From positions 434,001 to 498,000 of the forward strand of contig NZ_CP109073.1 in NCBI RefSeq assembly GCF_035917415.1: a DNA stretch of 64,000 nucleotides, in the 5' to 3' direction. The position numbers were made by a program, and so were the translations under genes. The notes below the pieces were generated by a model, which was not told the DNA's origin, searched no databases, and saw only the letters and a list, made by a program, of their open reading frames with translations. Every line of letters begins with the position of its first letter. The stretch's first letter is position 1. Shown piece by piece: positions 12,604 through 32,012 of this stretch. The DNA is from Streptomyces sp. NBC_01803. GTDB taxonomy: Bacteria; Actinomycetota; Actinomycetes; Streptomycetales; Streptomycetaceae.

Positions 12604-15600
12604 GTCCGGTCCTCCGGCAGGTCGCCGAGCCGGTCCAGCAGCGCCGCCGCGACGTCTTCGAAGCGCTCCACGCGGCGGATCGCGCCGCCCTCGCCGGAGC
12701 CCGGGGCAGAGCCCGGAACAGAGCCGGGAACAGAGCCGGGAACGGAGCCCGGGACGAGGTCGCCGGGCGCGGGACTGTCCGGCGCCGTCGCCTCGGTGCC
12801 GGAGATCCGCTCGATGATCTGTCCGGCGACGCTGCCGATGGTCGCGTCCCCGAGGAAGTCGGTGATGGGCACGGTGATCCCCAGCCGGCTCTGGATCTCG
12901 TTCCGCAGCTCGACGGCCATCAGGGAGTCGAGGCCGAGGCCGGTGAGCGGCTCCCCCGGGCCGATGGAGGTGGACTTCGAGCCGAGGACCGCCTTGACGG
13001 TGAGGAGGAACTGACCGGTGAGCGTGACGAGCCGGTCCTCGGCCGGCAGCGTCAGCAGCTCCTCGGCGGTGGGGATCACGCTCGCCCTGCCCCGCTTCCG
13101 CGTGGCGCGGACCGGGAGCGGCGCCACCGGCCGCTCGTCGTCGGCCGGTCCGGCGGGCGCGCCGGCCGGGCCCGGGGGCGGCGCGTCGCCGTCCCAGCGG
13201 CGCGGCGGCTGCCAGCAGCGGGTCGGGTCGAAGGGGTAGGTGGGCAGCGGCACCCGGCCCCGGGTGTAGTCACGGTCGAAGCCGGTCCAGTCGATGGCGA
13301 AACCGCGCGCGTAGAGCTCGGCCACCGTGGACAGCAGCGCCTCCCAGTCGTCCTGCCGCGGGCGCAGGCTGGGCAGCAGGGCCAGGTCCTCGCCGGGCGG
13401 CACGGCGTCGGTGACCAGGCCGAGCAGGGTGGGGGCGGGGCCGACCTCGACGAAGGTGCGGTATCCCATGTCCCACAGGGTCCGCACGCCCCGCGCGAAG
13501 AGCACCGGGCGGCGGGTGTGCCGGGCCCAGTAGTCGCCGTCGGGCGCCGCGTCCCACGGCCACAGGCCGCCGGTGACGTTGGAGACGAGCGGGATGCGCG
13601 GGGCGGTGAAACGGATCTCCTTGGCCGCCAGGCGCAGCGGCTCCATGACGGGCTCCATCATCGGGGAGTGGCCCGCCGAGGCGATGTGCAGCGGCTTGGT
13701 CCGCACGCCCCGGGCGGCGAAGCCCTCGCGGACCGCCTCGACCAGCTCGCGTTCTCCCGAGATGGTGGTGTTGGCCGGGCCGTTGACGGCGGCGATCGCG
13801 ATCCGGCCAGGGTGGGCGGCGAGGGCCGCGGCGACCTCCTCCTCGGGCGCGAAGACGGCGGCCATGGCGCCCGGCAGGGACAGCTCCTGGATGAGCGCGG
13901 CGCGCCGCACGGTGAACGTCAGGCCGTCCTCCAGCGACATGGCACCGGCGACGCAGGCCGCGACGACCTCGCCGAAGCTGTGGCCGAGGACGGCGGCCGG
14001 CTCCAGGCCCCAGGACCGCCACAGCTCGGACATGGCGTACTCGACGGCGAACGTGGCGGGTTGGGCGTACGCGGTGTCGTTGATCCGCCCGTACTCCGGA
14101 TCCTCGGGGTCTCGCGGATACAGCACGGCGAGCAGCGGCTTCGCCAGCAGGGGCCGCAGGATCTCGGCGCAGCGGTCGATCGCCGCCCGGAACGTGGGCT
14201 GCGTCTCGTACAGCTCACGGGTCATGCCGGGGCGCTGGGCACCCTGGCCGGTGAAGAGGAAGACGGCCTCGGAGCGGTCGGCCTCGCCCAGGGCGAGGCC
14301 CTCGCCGGAGTCGCCGCGCACGAAGTCGGCCAGCCGGTCGGCGATTTCCCGCCCGGTGGCGCCGACGGCCGCGAGGCGGTGGCGGAAGTGGGAGCGGCCG
14401 GTGTTGGCGGAGAAGCAGATGTCGGGCAGGGCTTCGGCGCCGTCGGCGGTGAGCCGGTCCTGATAGCGGCGGGCGAGCTTGAGGAGCGCGGTCTCGCTCT
14501 TGGCCGACAGGGTCAGCACGGAACGGGGGCGGCGGTCGTCGGCGGCGGGCGCCGGGCGCGGCGGAGCCTCCTCGATGATCAGGTGCGCGTTGGTGCCGCT
14601 GAGGCCGAAGCTGCTGACGCCCGCGGTGCGGGGCGCGTCGCCGCGCTGCCAGGGGGTGAGCTCGGTGGGCAGGCGGAAGGTGGTGCCTTCGAGGCTGATG
14701 TTCGTGTTGAGGCGTTCGAAGTGCAGGTTCGGCGGGATGGCGGCGTGGTTCAGGGAGAGGACGACCTTGATCAGTCCGGCGATGCCGGCCGCCGACTCCA
14801 GGTGGCCGATGTTGGTCTTGACGGCGCCGAGGTAGACGGGGTCGCCCGCCTCGCGGCCGTAGACGTCGGCCAGGGCCTCGGCCTCGATGGGGTCGCCGAG
14901 CTTCGTTCCGGTGCCGTGGGTCTCGATGTAGGAGACCTGGTGCGGCTCGATCCCGCCGGCGGCGAGGGCGCGGCGGAACACGTCGCGCTGCGCGGCGCCG
15001 TTGGGGGCGGTGATCCCGGAGCTGCGGCCGTCCTGGTTGACGGCTCCGCCGCGCAGCACGGCCAGCACCCGGTCGCCGTCCCGGACGGCGTCGGACAGCC
15101 GCTTGAGCACGACGATGCCGCAGCCCTCGCCGCGCACATAGCCGTCGGCGGTGTCGGAGAACGTCGAGGCGCGCCCGCGCCGGGACACCGAGCCGAACTG
15201 GGAGAGGGAGACCAGCAGCAGCGGCGAGAGCACCACGTTGACCCCGCCGCCGAGCGCGAGATCGCACTCCCCGGCCCGCAGGCTCTGGCACGCCTGGTGG
15301 ACGGCGACCAGCGAGGACGAACAGGCGGTGTCGATCGACAGGTTGGGACCCCGGAGGTCCAGCAGGTACGCGATGCGGCCGGGGATGAAGCTGAGGGCGG
15401 TCCCGGAGCTGGTGTAGGCCGTGACGTCCTGGGGGTGGGTGACCTGGGACATCACGAAGTCCCAGCCGGCGGCCCCCATGAACACACCGGTGCGGCTGCC
15501 CGCCAGCCCGGACGGCGCCTGTCCGGCGTTCTCCAGGGCCTCCCAGGCGACTTCCAGGGCGAGCCGCTGGTGCGGGTCCATGGCCAGGGCCTCGCGCTTG

Positions 15601-15940
15601 GAGATGCCGAAGAAGTCGTGGTCGAACCGGTCGATCCGGTCCAGGAAGCCGCCGGAGCGGGTGCTGATCTTGCCGGGGCTGCGCGGCTCCTCGGTGTAGA
15701 AGGCGTCGACGTCCCACCGGTCGGCGGGGATCTCGCCGACCGCGTCGGTACCGCCGCTCAGCAGCCGCCAGTACGAGTCGGCGTCGACCGCTCCGCCCGG
15801 GAAGCGGCAGCCGAGGCCGACGATCGCGATGGGCTCGGACCGGGCACGCTCGTAGCTCTCGATCCGGCGCTGCAGGCGCTCCATCGTGAGATAGGCGCTC
15901 TTGAGCGCGGCGACCGATGCCGACGCCTGTTCCGGTGACG

Positions 15941-15944
<4 letters not shown>
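12600..15944 (-). CDS. Type I PKS module KS-AT-ACP without reduction domains
   Basis: This 1114-aa module starts with a coiled docking helix (residues about 5-33, [17 protein letters not shown]). The KS follows (34-455; DTACSSS near 206; [20 protein letters not shown]), then the AT (about 562-860) and an ACP ([12 protein letters not shown] near 1005). No KR, DH or ER is present, so the predicted product is a beta-ketoacyl chain handed to the Ser NRPS. In the AT the active site is GHSFGEV. The selectivity motif aligned with HAFH or YASH reads SAGH (residues 756-759). It is neither malonyl-like nor methylmalonyl-like and most resembles the TAGH form linked to ethylmalonyl-type extenders, which fits the nearby ccr gene. 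A VPGS tetrapeptide repeat links the ACP to the C-terminal helix. Start and stop both overlap neighbouring genes by 4 nt (ATGA). Confidence 0.95.
12700..12757 (-). repeat. VPGS tetrapeptide repeat linker
   Basis: Four to five copies of a 12-bp unit encode VPGS/APGS repeats between the ACP and the C-terminal docking helix of the KS-AT-ACP protein. Confidence 0.85.
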
Positions 15945-24793
<8,849 letters not shown>

Positions 24794-25010
24794 CAGACCG
24801 TCCTCCCGTGCGCTAGAGGCTTGCCAGAAATTCTTCGCGAGGATCCGGGCGATATCGCGGAATTCGCGGGATTCCTCATCGAGAGAGAAACAGAAAGAAT
24901 GTCGGAGCCGCGGTCCGCACTCGCGTTTCCTCGGGGTCCGCCCTGAACAGGAATCAGGATCTACGAGCGCGCAAAGGCCGTCAAGATGGGACTGTCACGC
25001 TTTCCGGTGC

Positions 25011-26687
<1,677 letters not shown>

Positions 26688-26700
26688 TCACGGGCACCAC

Positions 26701-26729
26701 GTTCAACTGCTCGGCACGGACAGTTGAAC
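26701..26729. promoter_or_regulatory. StrR-type activator binding palindrome
   Basis: The arms GTTCAACTG and CAGTTGAAC are perfect 9-bp inverted repeats separated by exactly 11 bp. This fits the established StrR/Bbr-type consensus GTTCRACTG-N11-CAGTYGAAC. It lies 149 bp upstream of the halogenase start and faces the biosynthetic genes. The cluster encodes a StrR-like protein at 29221-30306, the obvious ligand. Confidence 0.88.
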
Positions 26730-27068
26730 GCATGGTCGGGGGTCGTCCGCTCGGCATGTTCCACGCTGGACGGTGACGTTCGGCGGGTGCCACGATGAGT
26801 CGCCCGGCCGCCGCCGCGACAGGGCGTGGGCCGGCGTCACGGCTTTCCCGGCCGACGATCGCGCGCGCCCGTGGCACCGCCGGTCCGCGTCCACCGGCCC
26901 ACATCCACCGGCCCGCGTCCACGGGAAGGGCCCGCACTCCTCGCCGTGCCTCGTCCGCGTGGCCTGTCGCCCCGTGACCCCGTGGCGCCGTGCGAGCGTT
27001 CGCGCACCATGCCGGCCGCTCCCGTACCGAGCCGGCCGCTCCCGATCCGTCTCGAAAGGCTCGATGAC

Positions 27069-28418
27069 ATGGACAAGATCCTCGACGCGATCCTGGCGGG
27101 CGAGCCGACCGCCCTGGGGAGCCTGCCGGTCCCCGAGTCCTATCGGGGCATCACGCTCCACGCCGACGAGGTGGCGATGTTCGACGGCCTGCCCGCCGCG
27201 GAGAAGGACCCGCGCGAGTCGTTGCACCTGGACGAGGTGCCGACCCCCACCCCCGGACCGGGCGAGGTGCTGGTCGCCGTGATGGCCAGCGGCATCAACC
27301 ACAACACCGTGTGGTCCTCGATCTTCGAACCGCTGCCGACGTTCGGCTTCCTGTCCCGGTACGGGAAGACGTCGCCGCTGGCCGCGCGGCACGACCTGCC
27401 GTACCACGTGCTCGGCTCGGACCTGGCGGGCGTGGTGCTGCGGCCCGGCGAGGGCGTGTCCGCCTGGCGGCCGGGCGACGAGGTGGTGGCGCACTGCCTC
27501 TCCGTCGAGCTGAACCACCCGGACGGGCACGCGGACACCATGCTCGACCCCGAGCAGCGGATCTGGGGTTTCGAGACGAACTTCGGCGGGCTCGCGGAGC
27601 TGGCGTTGGTGAAGGCCAACCAGCTGATGCCGAAGCCGGGGCACCTGACCTGGGAGGAGGCCGCCGCCTCGGGCCTGGTGAACTCCACCGCCTACCGGCA
27701 GCTCGTCTCCCGCAACGGCGCGGCCATGAAGCAGGGCGACACCGTGCTGATCTGGGGCGCCTCGGGCGGGCTCGGCTCCTACGCCACCCAGCTGGCGCTG
27801 CACGGCGGGGCGACCCCGGTCTGCGTGGTGTCCAGCCCGGAGAAGGCGGAGGTGTGCCGCCGGATGGGGGCGGAGCTGGTCATCGACCGGGCCGCCGAGG
27901 GATACCGCTTCTGGAAGGACGAGCACACGCAGGACCCGCGCGAGTGGAAGCGGTTCGGCGCGCGCGTCCGGGAGCTGACCGGCGGCGAGGACCCCGACAT
28001 CGTCTTCGAGCATCCGGGCCGGGAGACATTCGGGGCGAGCGTCTACGTGACGCGGCGCGGCGGCACCATCGTCACGTGCGCCGCGACGTCGGGCTACGAG
28101 CACGTCTACGACAACCGCTACTTGTGGATGCACCTGAAGCGGATCGTCGGCACCCACTTCGCGAACTACCGGGAGGCGTGGGAGGCGAACCGGCTGATCG
28201 CCAAGGGCCGGATCCACCCCACGCTCTCCGAGGTGTGCTCCCTCGAACAGACCGGCCAGGCGGTGTACGACGTGCACCACAACCGCCACCAGGGCAAGGT
28301 CGGCGTGCTGTGTCTCGCCCCGGCGGAAGGGCTCGGCGTGCGCGACGCGGAGCTGCGCGCCCGGCACGAGAACGCGCTCCACCGCTTCCGCACCGCCCCC
28401 GGCGGCGCGGGCCGCTGA
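27069..28418 (+). CDS. ccr: Crotonyl-CoA carboxylase/reductase
   Basis: This 449-aa medium-chain dehydrogenase/reductase family enzyme carries out NADPH- and CO2-dependent reductive carboxylation of crotonyl-CoA or other 2-enoyl-CoAs to alkylmalonyl-CoA extender units. The sequence follows Ccr end to end: GFETNFGGLAELALVK, WGASGGLGSYATQLAL (NADPH binding), EHPGRETFGASVYVTRRGG and SHFANYREA-like THFANYREA. The ATG at 27069 (MDKILDAI) is preferred because family members start there and AAAGG lies 9 nt upstream; in-frame codons further upstream encode unrelated Arg/Pro-rich sequence. F364 in HFANY appears to retain the large residue of ethylmalonyl-forming enzymes, whereas longer-chain variants are reported to carry Gly near here (from memory, not aligned). 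A dedicated copy inside a PKS locus argues that one AT, probably that of the 12600-15944 gene, uses an unusual extender. Confidence 0.95.
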   Translation: MDKILDAILAGEPTALGSLPVPESYRGITLHADEVAMFDGLPAAEKDPRESLHLDEVPTPTPGPGEVLVAVMASGINHNTVWSSIFEPLPTFGFLSRYGKTSPLAARHDLPYHVLGSDLAGVVLRPGEGVSAWRPGDEVVAHCLSVELNHPDGHADTMLDPEQRIWGFETNFGGLAELALVKANQLMPKPGHLTWEEAAASGLVNSTAYRQLVSRNGAAMKQGDTVLIWGASGGLGSYATQLALHGGATPVCVVSSPEKAEVCRRMGAELVIDRAAEGYRFWKDEHTQDPREWKRFGARVRELTGGEDPDIVFEHPGRETFGASVYVTRRGGTIVTCAATSGYEHVYDNRYLWMHLKRIVGTHFANYREAWEANRLIAKGRIHPTLSEVCSLEQTGQAVYDVHHNRHQGKVGVLCLAPAEGLGVRDAELRARHENALHRFRTAPGGAGR

Positions 28419-28524
28419 CCGGCGGCCCGCGCCACGCCTCCACGCGCCCGGCCTTCCCCCCACCCGCGCCCCCCGCGCCCGGCCCGCCGCCCGGCGCGCT
28501 GTCATCGTGCGGTCGGTCGTGCGG

Positions 28525-28737
28525 TCAGTCGTGCGGGCCGGCGGCGATCAGGGACGCCGGGCGCATGTCGCGCCAGGACGCCTCGACGAATGCGACGCAT
28601 TCCTGACGCGCGGCCTCGCCGTGGACCGCCTCCCAGCCCGCCGGCACCTCGATGTGGGCCGGCCAGAGAGAGTGCTGGCCTTCTTCGTTCACCAGCACCG
28701 AATAGGCGGCATCCACGTTCTCGAAGGGGTTGGACAT
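28525..28737 (-). CDS. MbtH-like protein
   Basis: This 70-aa MbtH-family protein is a small chaperone and activator of NRPS adenylation domains. The family signature is clear: NPFEN near the N-terminus, NEEGQHSLWP, a PAGW motif and the Trp-rich SWRDMRP end. AAAGGAG lies 6 nt before the ATG. It converges with ccr and diverges from the StrR-like regulator. It most likely serves the Ser and Gly A domains of the minus-strand operon, although it could also act in trans on other NRPSs. Confidence 0.95.
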   Translation of the reverse strand: MSNPFENVDAAYSVLVNEEGQHSLWPAHIEVPAGWEAVHGEAARQECVAFVEASWRDMRPASLIAAGPHD

Positions 28738-29220
28738 ATCCGACTCCTTTCGCCCCGTTTCACCTCGTGAGTCCCAGCAGCCACATAGGAAGGCGGCGAC
28801 CCGTCAGATCACGACAAAAGCGATTCGGGGAAATTACTCCAGGGTATGACGTGCGGTCCGGAGCCTACCGTCAGTGGCGCTCTGGATGCACCGAAGAGCG
28901 GCTGATATCGTGCATCGCGCAAGAGTACCGAGAGGTACCCGACATCCGGCACCCCCACACGCATCGGACATCTTGGGATCACCTTCGAAAACCCAGGGAG
29001 CTGCGAGCCGTGCACATTTCACGCGCCATGGATATTTCGCGCGAAGAGCCCGAGTCGTCAGGCGCGTTTCCGTCCGCCATGACCTGAGCCATTAACGAGC
29101 AGTTGGCCAAAAGTTCTGGCACGCCATAGTTGACCGGTTTTGGCGGGTGCTGGTTTGTTCGTTGTGCACACACGTTGACTACGTCGGCAATGTCTACTGA
29201 ACAGCTACAGAGGGGACCCC
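28738..29220. promoter_or_regulatory. Divergent intergenic region, MbtH / StrR-like regulator
   Basis: No gene is supported in these 483 bp. They are less GC-rich than their neighbours, as expected for promoters. Features seen are a GTACC-GAGA-GGTAC inverted repeat at 28925-28938, and GCCAAAA (29106-29112) with TTTTGGC (29138-29144) as an inverted pair 25 bp apart. Two near-identical AGTTGgCC/AGTTGaCC elements start at 29101 and 29129. No copy of the StrR-type palindrome was found here, so autoregulation through that box is not supported. Confidence 0.45.
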
Positions 29221-30306
29221 GTGTCCGATTCACAGGTCCGTGACGAGTCGCCGTTCGCCATCGACGACCAGCTTATGTCTTACCGCACCGAGTTCATTCC
29301 CATCGGTTCCTTGCTGCCGGCCGACTCCCCACGGTTAACCGGAGAGATCGAAGAGCACACGAGAACCCTGGCCGAGTCGGAGGCCCCCCTGCCGCCCATC
29401 GTCGTGCACCGGCCGACGATGCGCATCGTCGACGGAATGCACCGGCTGCGCGCGGCGGCGCTGCGCGGCCAGAAGAACATCGAGGTCCGTTTCATCGACG
29501 GCAGTCCGGAAGACGTTTTCGTGCTCGCCGTCAAGCTCAACGCCGAGCACGGCATGCCGCTTTCGCGCAACGACCGGGTCGCCGCCGCGACGCGCATCAT
29601 CGAGAGCCACCCGCACTGGTCGGACCGGAGAATCGCCGTGGTCACCTGCCTCTCCCCCAGCCTGGTGGCGTCGCTGCGCACCCGTTCGGACGGGACCGTC
29701 GCACAACTCACGCTCAGGACGGGCCGCGACGGCCGGCGCCGCCCGGTCAACGGGGCCGCGGGCCGCATCGCCGCCAGCCGGGTGATCGCGGAGACTCCCG
29801 ACGCCTCCCTGCGGGAGATCGCGAGCAAGGCGGGGGTCGCCGTCGCCACCGCCCGGGACGTGCGCGAGCGGATGCGCCTGGGCCAGGACCCCGTGCCGCC
29901 CAAGCTGCGCCTGGCCGAACGAGCCAACGGCGCCTGCCGGTCGGAGACCCGTGAACCCGAGGACCCCGACCGGCCCGCCCCGCCCCCGCCGCCCGTCATC
30001 TCCGAACGGGTGCTGTCGAGCATGCGCCGGGACCCGTCCCTGCGGATGACCGAGATGGGCCGGGCACTGCTCCACTTACTCGGGAACCATCTACTGAGTC
30101 CCGAACAGCGGCAGAGTCTTGTCGACGGCGTGCCGTCGCACCGCGCGGCCGACGTGGTCCGCGCCGCCCGGATGGTCGCGGAGCAGTGGCTGCAGTTCGC
30201 GAACGACGTGGAGCTGCGGAGCACGGAGGCCCAGGACATGGCCCGGGAAATCGGACGTGTTCATTCATTCTACGCGAGTAGCACCCCGGATCGGGTGAGG
30301 GGCTGA
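29221..30306 (+). CDS. StrR-like pathway-specific activator (ParB-fold)
   Basis: This 361-aa DNA-binding regulator belongs to the StrR/ParB-like family that activates antibiotic clusters such as streptomycin and glycopeptides. Residues about 25-110 form the ParB-like domain (PPIVVHRPTMRIVDGMHRLRAA). They are followed by helix-turn-helix segments (RNDRVAAATRII, then SLREIASKAGVAVATARDVRERM) and a less conserved C-terminal half with a Pro-rich spacer. The GTG start has GAGGGG upstream. Two Leu codons are TTA (29335-29337 and 30076-30078), the rare codon read by bldA tRNA in Streptomyces, so translation is probably tied to development. A matching StrR-type palindrome lies at 26701-26729, making this the likely activator of the halogenase/PKS-NRPS genes. 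Confidence 0.92.
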   Translation: MSDSQVRDESPFAIDDQLMSYRTEFIPIGSLLPADSPRLTGEIEEHTRTLAESEAPLPPIVVHRPTMRIVDGMHRLRAAALRGQKNIEVRFIDGSPEDVFVLAVKLNAEHGMPLSRNDRVAAATRIIESHPHWSDRRIAVVTCLSPSLVASLRTRSDGTVAQLTLRTGRDGRRRPVNGAAGRIAASRVIAETPDASLREIASKAGVAVATARDVRERMRLGQDPVPPKLRLAERANGACRSETREPEDPDRPAPPPPPVISERVLSSMRRDPSLRMTEMGRALLHLLGNHLLSPEQRQSLVDGVPSHRAADVVRAARMVAEQWLQFANDVELRSTEAQDMAREIGRVHSFYASSTPDRVRG

Positions 30307-30337
30307 TCTCACCCGTCGCTCCACCACCACGCGGAGA

Positions 30338-30373
30338 GGGCGTCGCACGGGTCGCACAGCCCGTACGACGCCC
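30338..30373. terminator. Hairpin between convergent genes
   Basis: A 14-bp stem, GGGCGTCGCACGGG paired with CCCGTACGACGCCC with one mismatch, has an 8-nt loop. It lies between the stop of the StrR-like gene and the stop of the convergent DUF6882-like gene. There is no U-tract, as is common in Streptomyces. It probably works in both directions. Confidence 0.7.
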
Positions 30374-30381
30374 GTGCGGTG

Positions 30382-31836
30382 TCACCCGCGGGGAGCCATC
30401 AGCACACCCGGGGAGACCTCGGTGATCGTCCCGTCCGGCGCGAAGTACACCCGCACCTCGTACAGTCCGAGCACGCCGCTGAGGAAGTCCGGCTGGCCGT
30501 AGTGCCAGACCTGGAGGCCCAGCCGCTCGAAGTAGGACGTGGCCATGGAACGCGTCGTCTCGTCCCTGGCCGTCGCCGGCGTGATGCCGCGCAGCCAGCT
30601 CGCGCCCGCCCTGATCTCCTCCGTCGCCGTCTGCGGATCGGTGTCGGGCACCGCCGGCAGGCGCTCGTCGGTGACCGCCCAGAACTCGTTGCCGAGCGAG
30701 GAGAACGCGTACCCCGAGGTGCTCGCGGCGGTGCGGGCGAGCGTCACCGCGACGGCTTCGGGCGCGCCGAACCGGGTCAGGTCCAGCCGCTCCCCGGCGA
30801 GTTCGGGCAGGCCGTCCGCACCGCCCGCCTCCTCGGCCAGCCGGGCGCGAATGTCCCCGGTGTCAGGCGCCCAGGCGAACCAGCCCTCGTCCAGGTCGTA
30901 CGCACCGAGCCGGCGCGCGGCCAGCGCACCGCCGGGGAAACGGAGTTCGCCCGCTTCCTCGTCCCACCGGGGTGGCCGGCCGTCGAACTCCAGGTGATCC
31001 TCGGCGTATTCGATCACCGCCCGGGTGCGCCGGATGGAGAACGCGATCTGGCGGGCGGCGACCGACAGCAGCGCGGGCGGGAACTGCCGCTCCAGCACGA
31101 CCTGTCGGCCGATCAGCTCCTGCTTCTCCAGGGTGGCGGACCGGGGTTCTCCTCCGTCGGCCCCGGTGACCTCCACCCCGGTCACCTCCTCGGCTTCGAG
31201 CGCGACCGTGATCCGGTCCCCGAGGGGCAGCGTGCCCGCCACCCGGCCGGGCCCGTACTCCGGCTCGACGCCGTGCCGCTTGAACCACCCCCGCACCGGC
31301 TTCAGCGCCGGCCCCGGCACCAGCGCCGCACCGTTGCGCAGAGCCCGCGCGAGCCCCGCCGGCCTCGGCTCGGCACGCGGCACGGCCGGATCGTCCACGA
31401 CCATGAACATCCACCCGCGCTCGCTGAACGCCCAGCTGGTGCCGCCGAGTCCGTCGAGCAGGCCGACGCAGATCAGCAGCATGTGGTCGGCGGCGAGCCG
31501 GGGGTTGGGGAAGTGGTTGAAGTCGAGCATCGCCTCCGTCAGCTCCGGCACGCCGACGCGCTCGCCGATCTCCCTCAACTCCCGGGACCGCGCTGCGGCG
31601 GGCCGGTCCCGGTAGTGGTCGTTGCCCCAGGCCCACAGCCAGGTCCCGTCCAGGGCGTAGCTGCCGATCATGTGGGCGCGCAGGGTGACCCCGGAGCGGC
31701 TCACCGAAGGCGCGTCCAGATCGTAGGAGGTCGTCCCGACGGGCACCAACGCCTCGAAGAGATCGAGCTGTTCACAGGCCCAGGCGAGGTGGGGCCGGGC
31801 AAGGCCGAGAAAGGGGTCACTGAACGAAGCGGTCAT
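30382..31836 (-). CDS. DUF6882-like protein of unknown function
   Basis: This 484-aa protein has no catalytic motif that I recognise. Near residue 63 it carries SYALDGTWLWAWGNDHY, and a second copy-like segment further on (GAYDLDEGWFAWAPDTGDIRA) has the same pattern. The Trp-rich WLWAWxN motif resembles the DUF6882 family of soluble actinobacterial proteins, and two copies suggest internal duplication (recognised by eye, not by search). No signal peptide or membrane segment is evident. The ATG lacks a strong ribosome site. It converges with the StrR-like gene and is followed upstream by a P450. Nothing ties it mechanistically to the biosynthetic locus. Confidence 0.75.
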   Translation of the reverse strand: MTASFSDPFLGLARPHLAWACEQLDLFEALVPVGTTSYDLDAPSVSRSGVTLRAHMIGSYALDGTWLWAWGNDHYRDRPAAARSRELREIGERVGVPELTEAMLDFNHFPNPRLAADHMLLICVGLLDGLGGTSWAFSERGWMFMVVDDPAVPRAEPRPAGLARALRNGAALVPGPALKPVRGWFKRHGVEPEYGPGRVAGTLPLGDRITVALEAEEVTGVEVTGADGGEPRSATLEKQELIGRQVVLERQFPPALLSVAARQIAFSIRRTRAVIEYAEDHLEFDGRPPRWDEEAGELRFPGGALAARRLGAYDLDEGWFAWAPDTGDIRARLAEEAGGADGLPELAGERLDLTRFGAPEAVAVTLARTAASTSGYAFSSLGNEFWAVTDERLPAVPDTDPQTATEEIRAGASWLRGITPATARDETTRSMATSYFERLGLQVWHYGQPDFLSGVLGLYEVRVYFAPDGTITEVSPGVLMAPRG

Positions 31837-32012
31837 GAGGCGCGATCCGTGGGCTGGGAGGAACGGTTACCCCCCTCATGACTCCCGAAGCCCCCCGCCG
31901 GTTCCCCCCGCCCCCCGCCCCCCGCCGCACGCGGGCCGTCGGGCGTGGACGCGCCCCCGGCCCCGGGGCCGGGCCGCGTTCGCGCGGGACCCGGGGCCGC
32001 CCTGGGTGACGT

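Noticed and set aside
26826..27068. Longer N-terminus for the crotonyl-CoA carboxylase/reductase
   Set aside because: Upstream residues are Arg/Pro-rich and unlike the family. The family N-terminus and a ribosome site match ATG 27069.
29050..29220. StrR-type box in front of the activator gene itself
   Set aside because: Only partial AGTTGNCC elements occur. The 9-11-9 inverted arrangement is absent.
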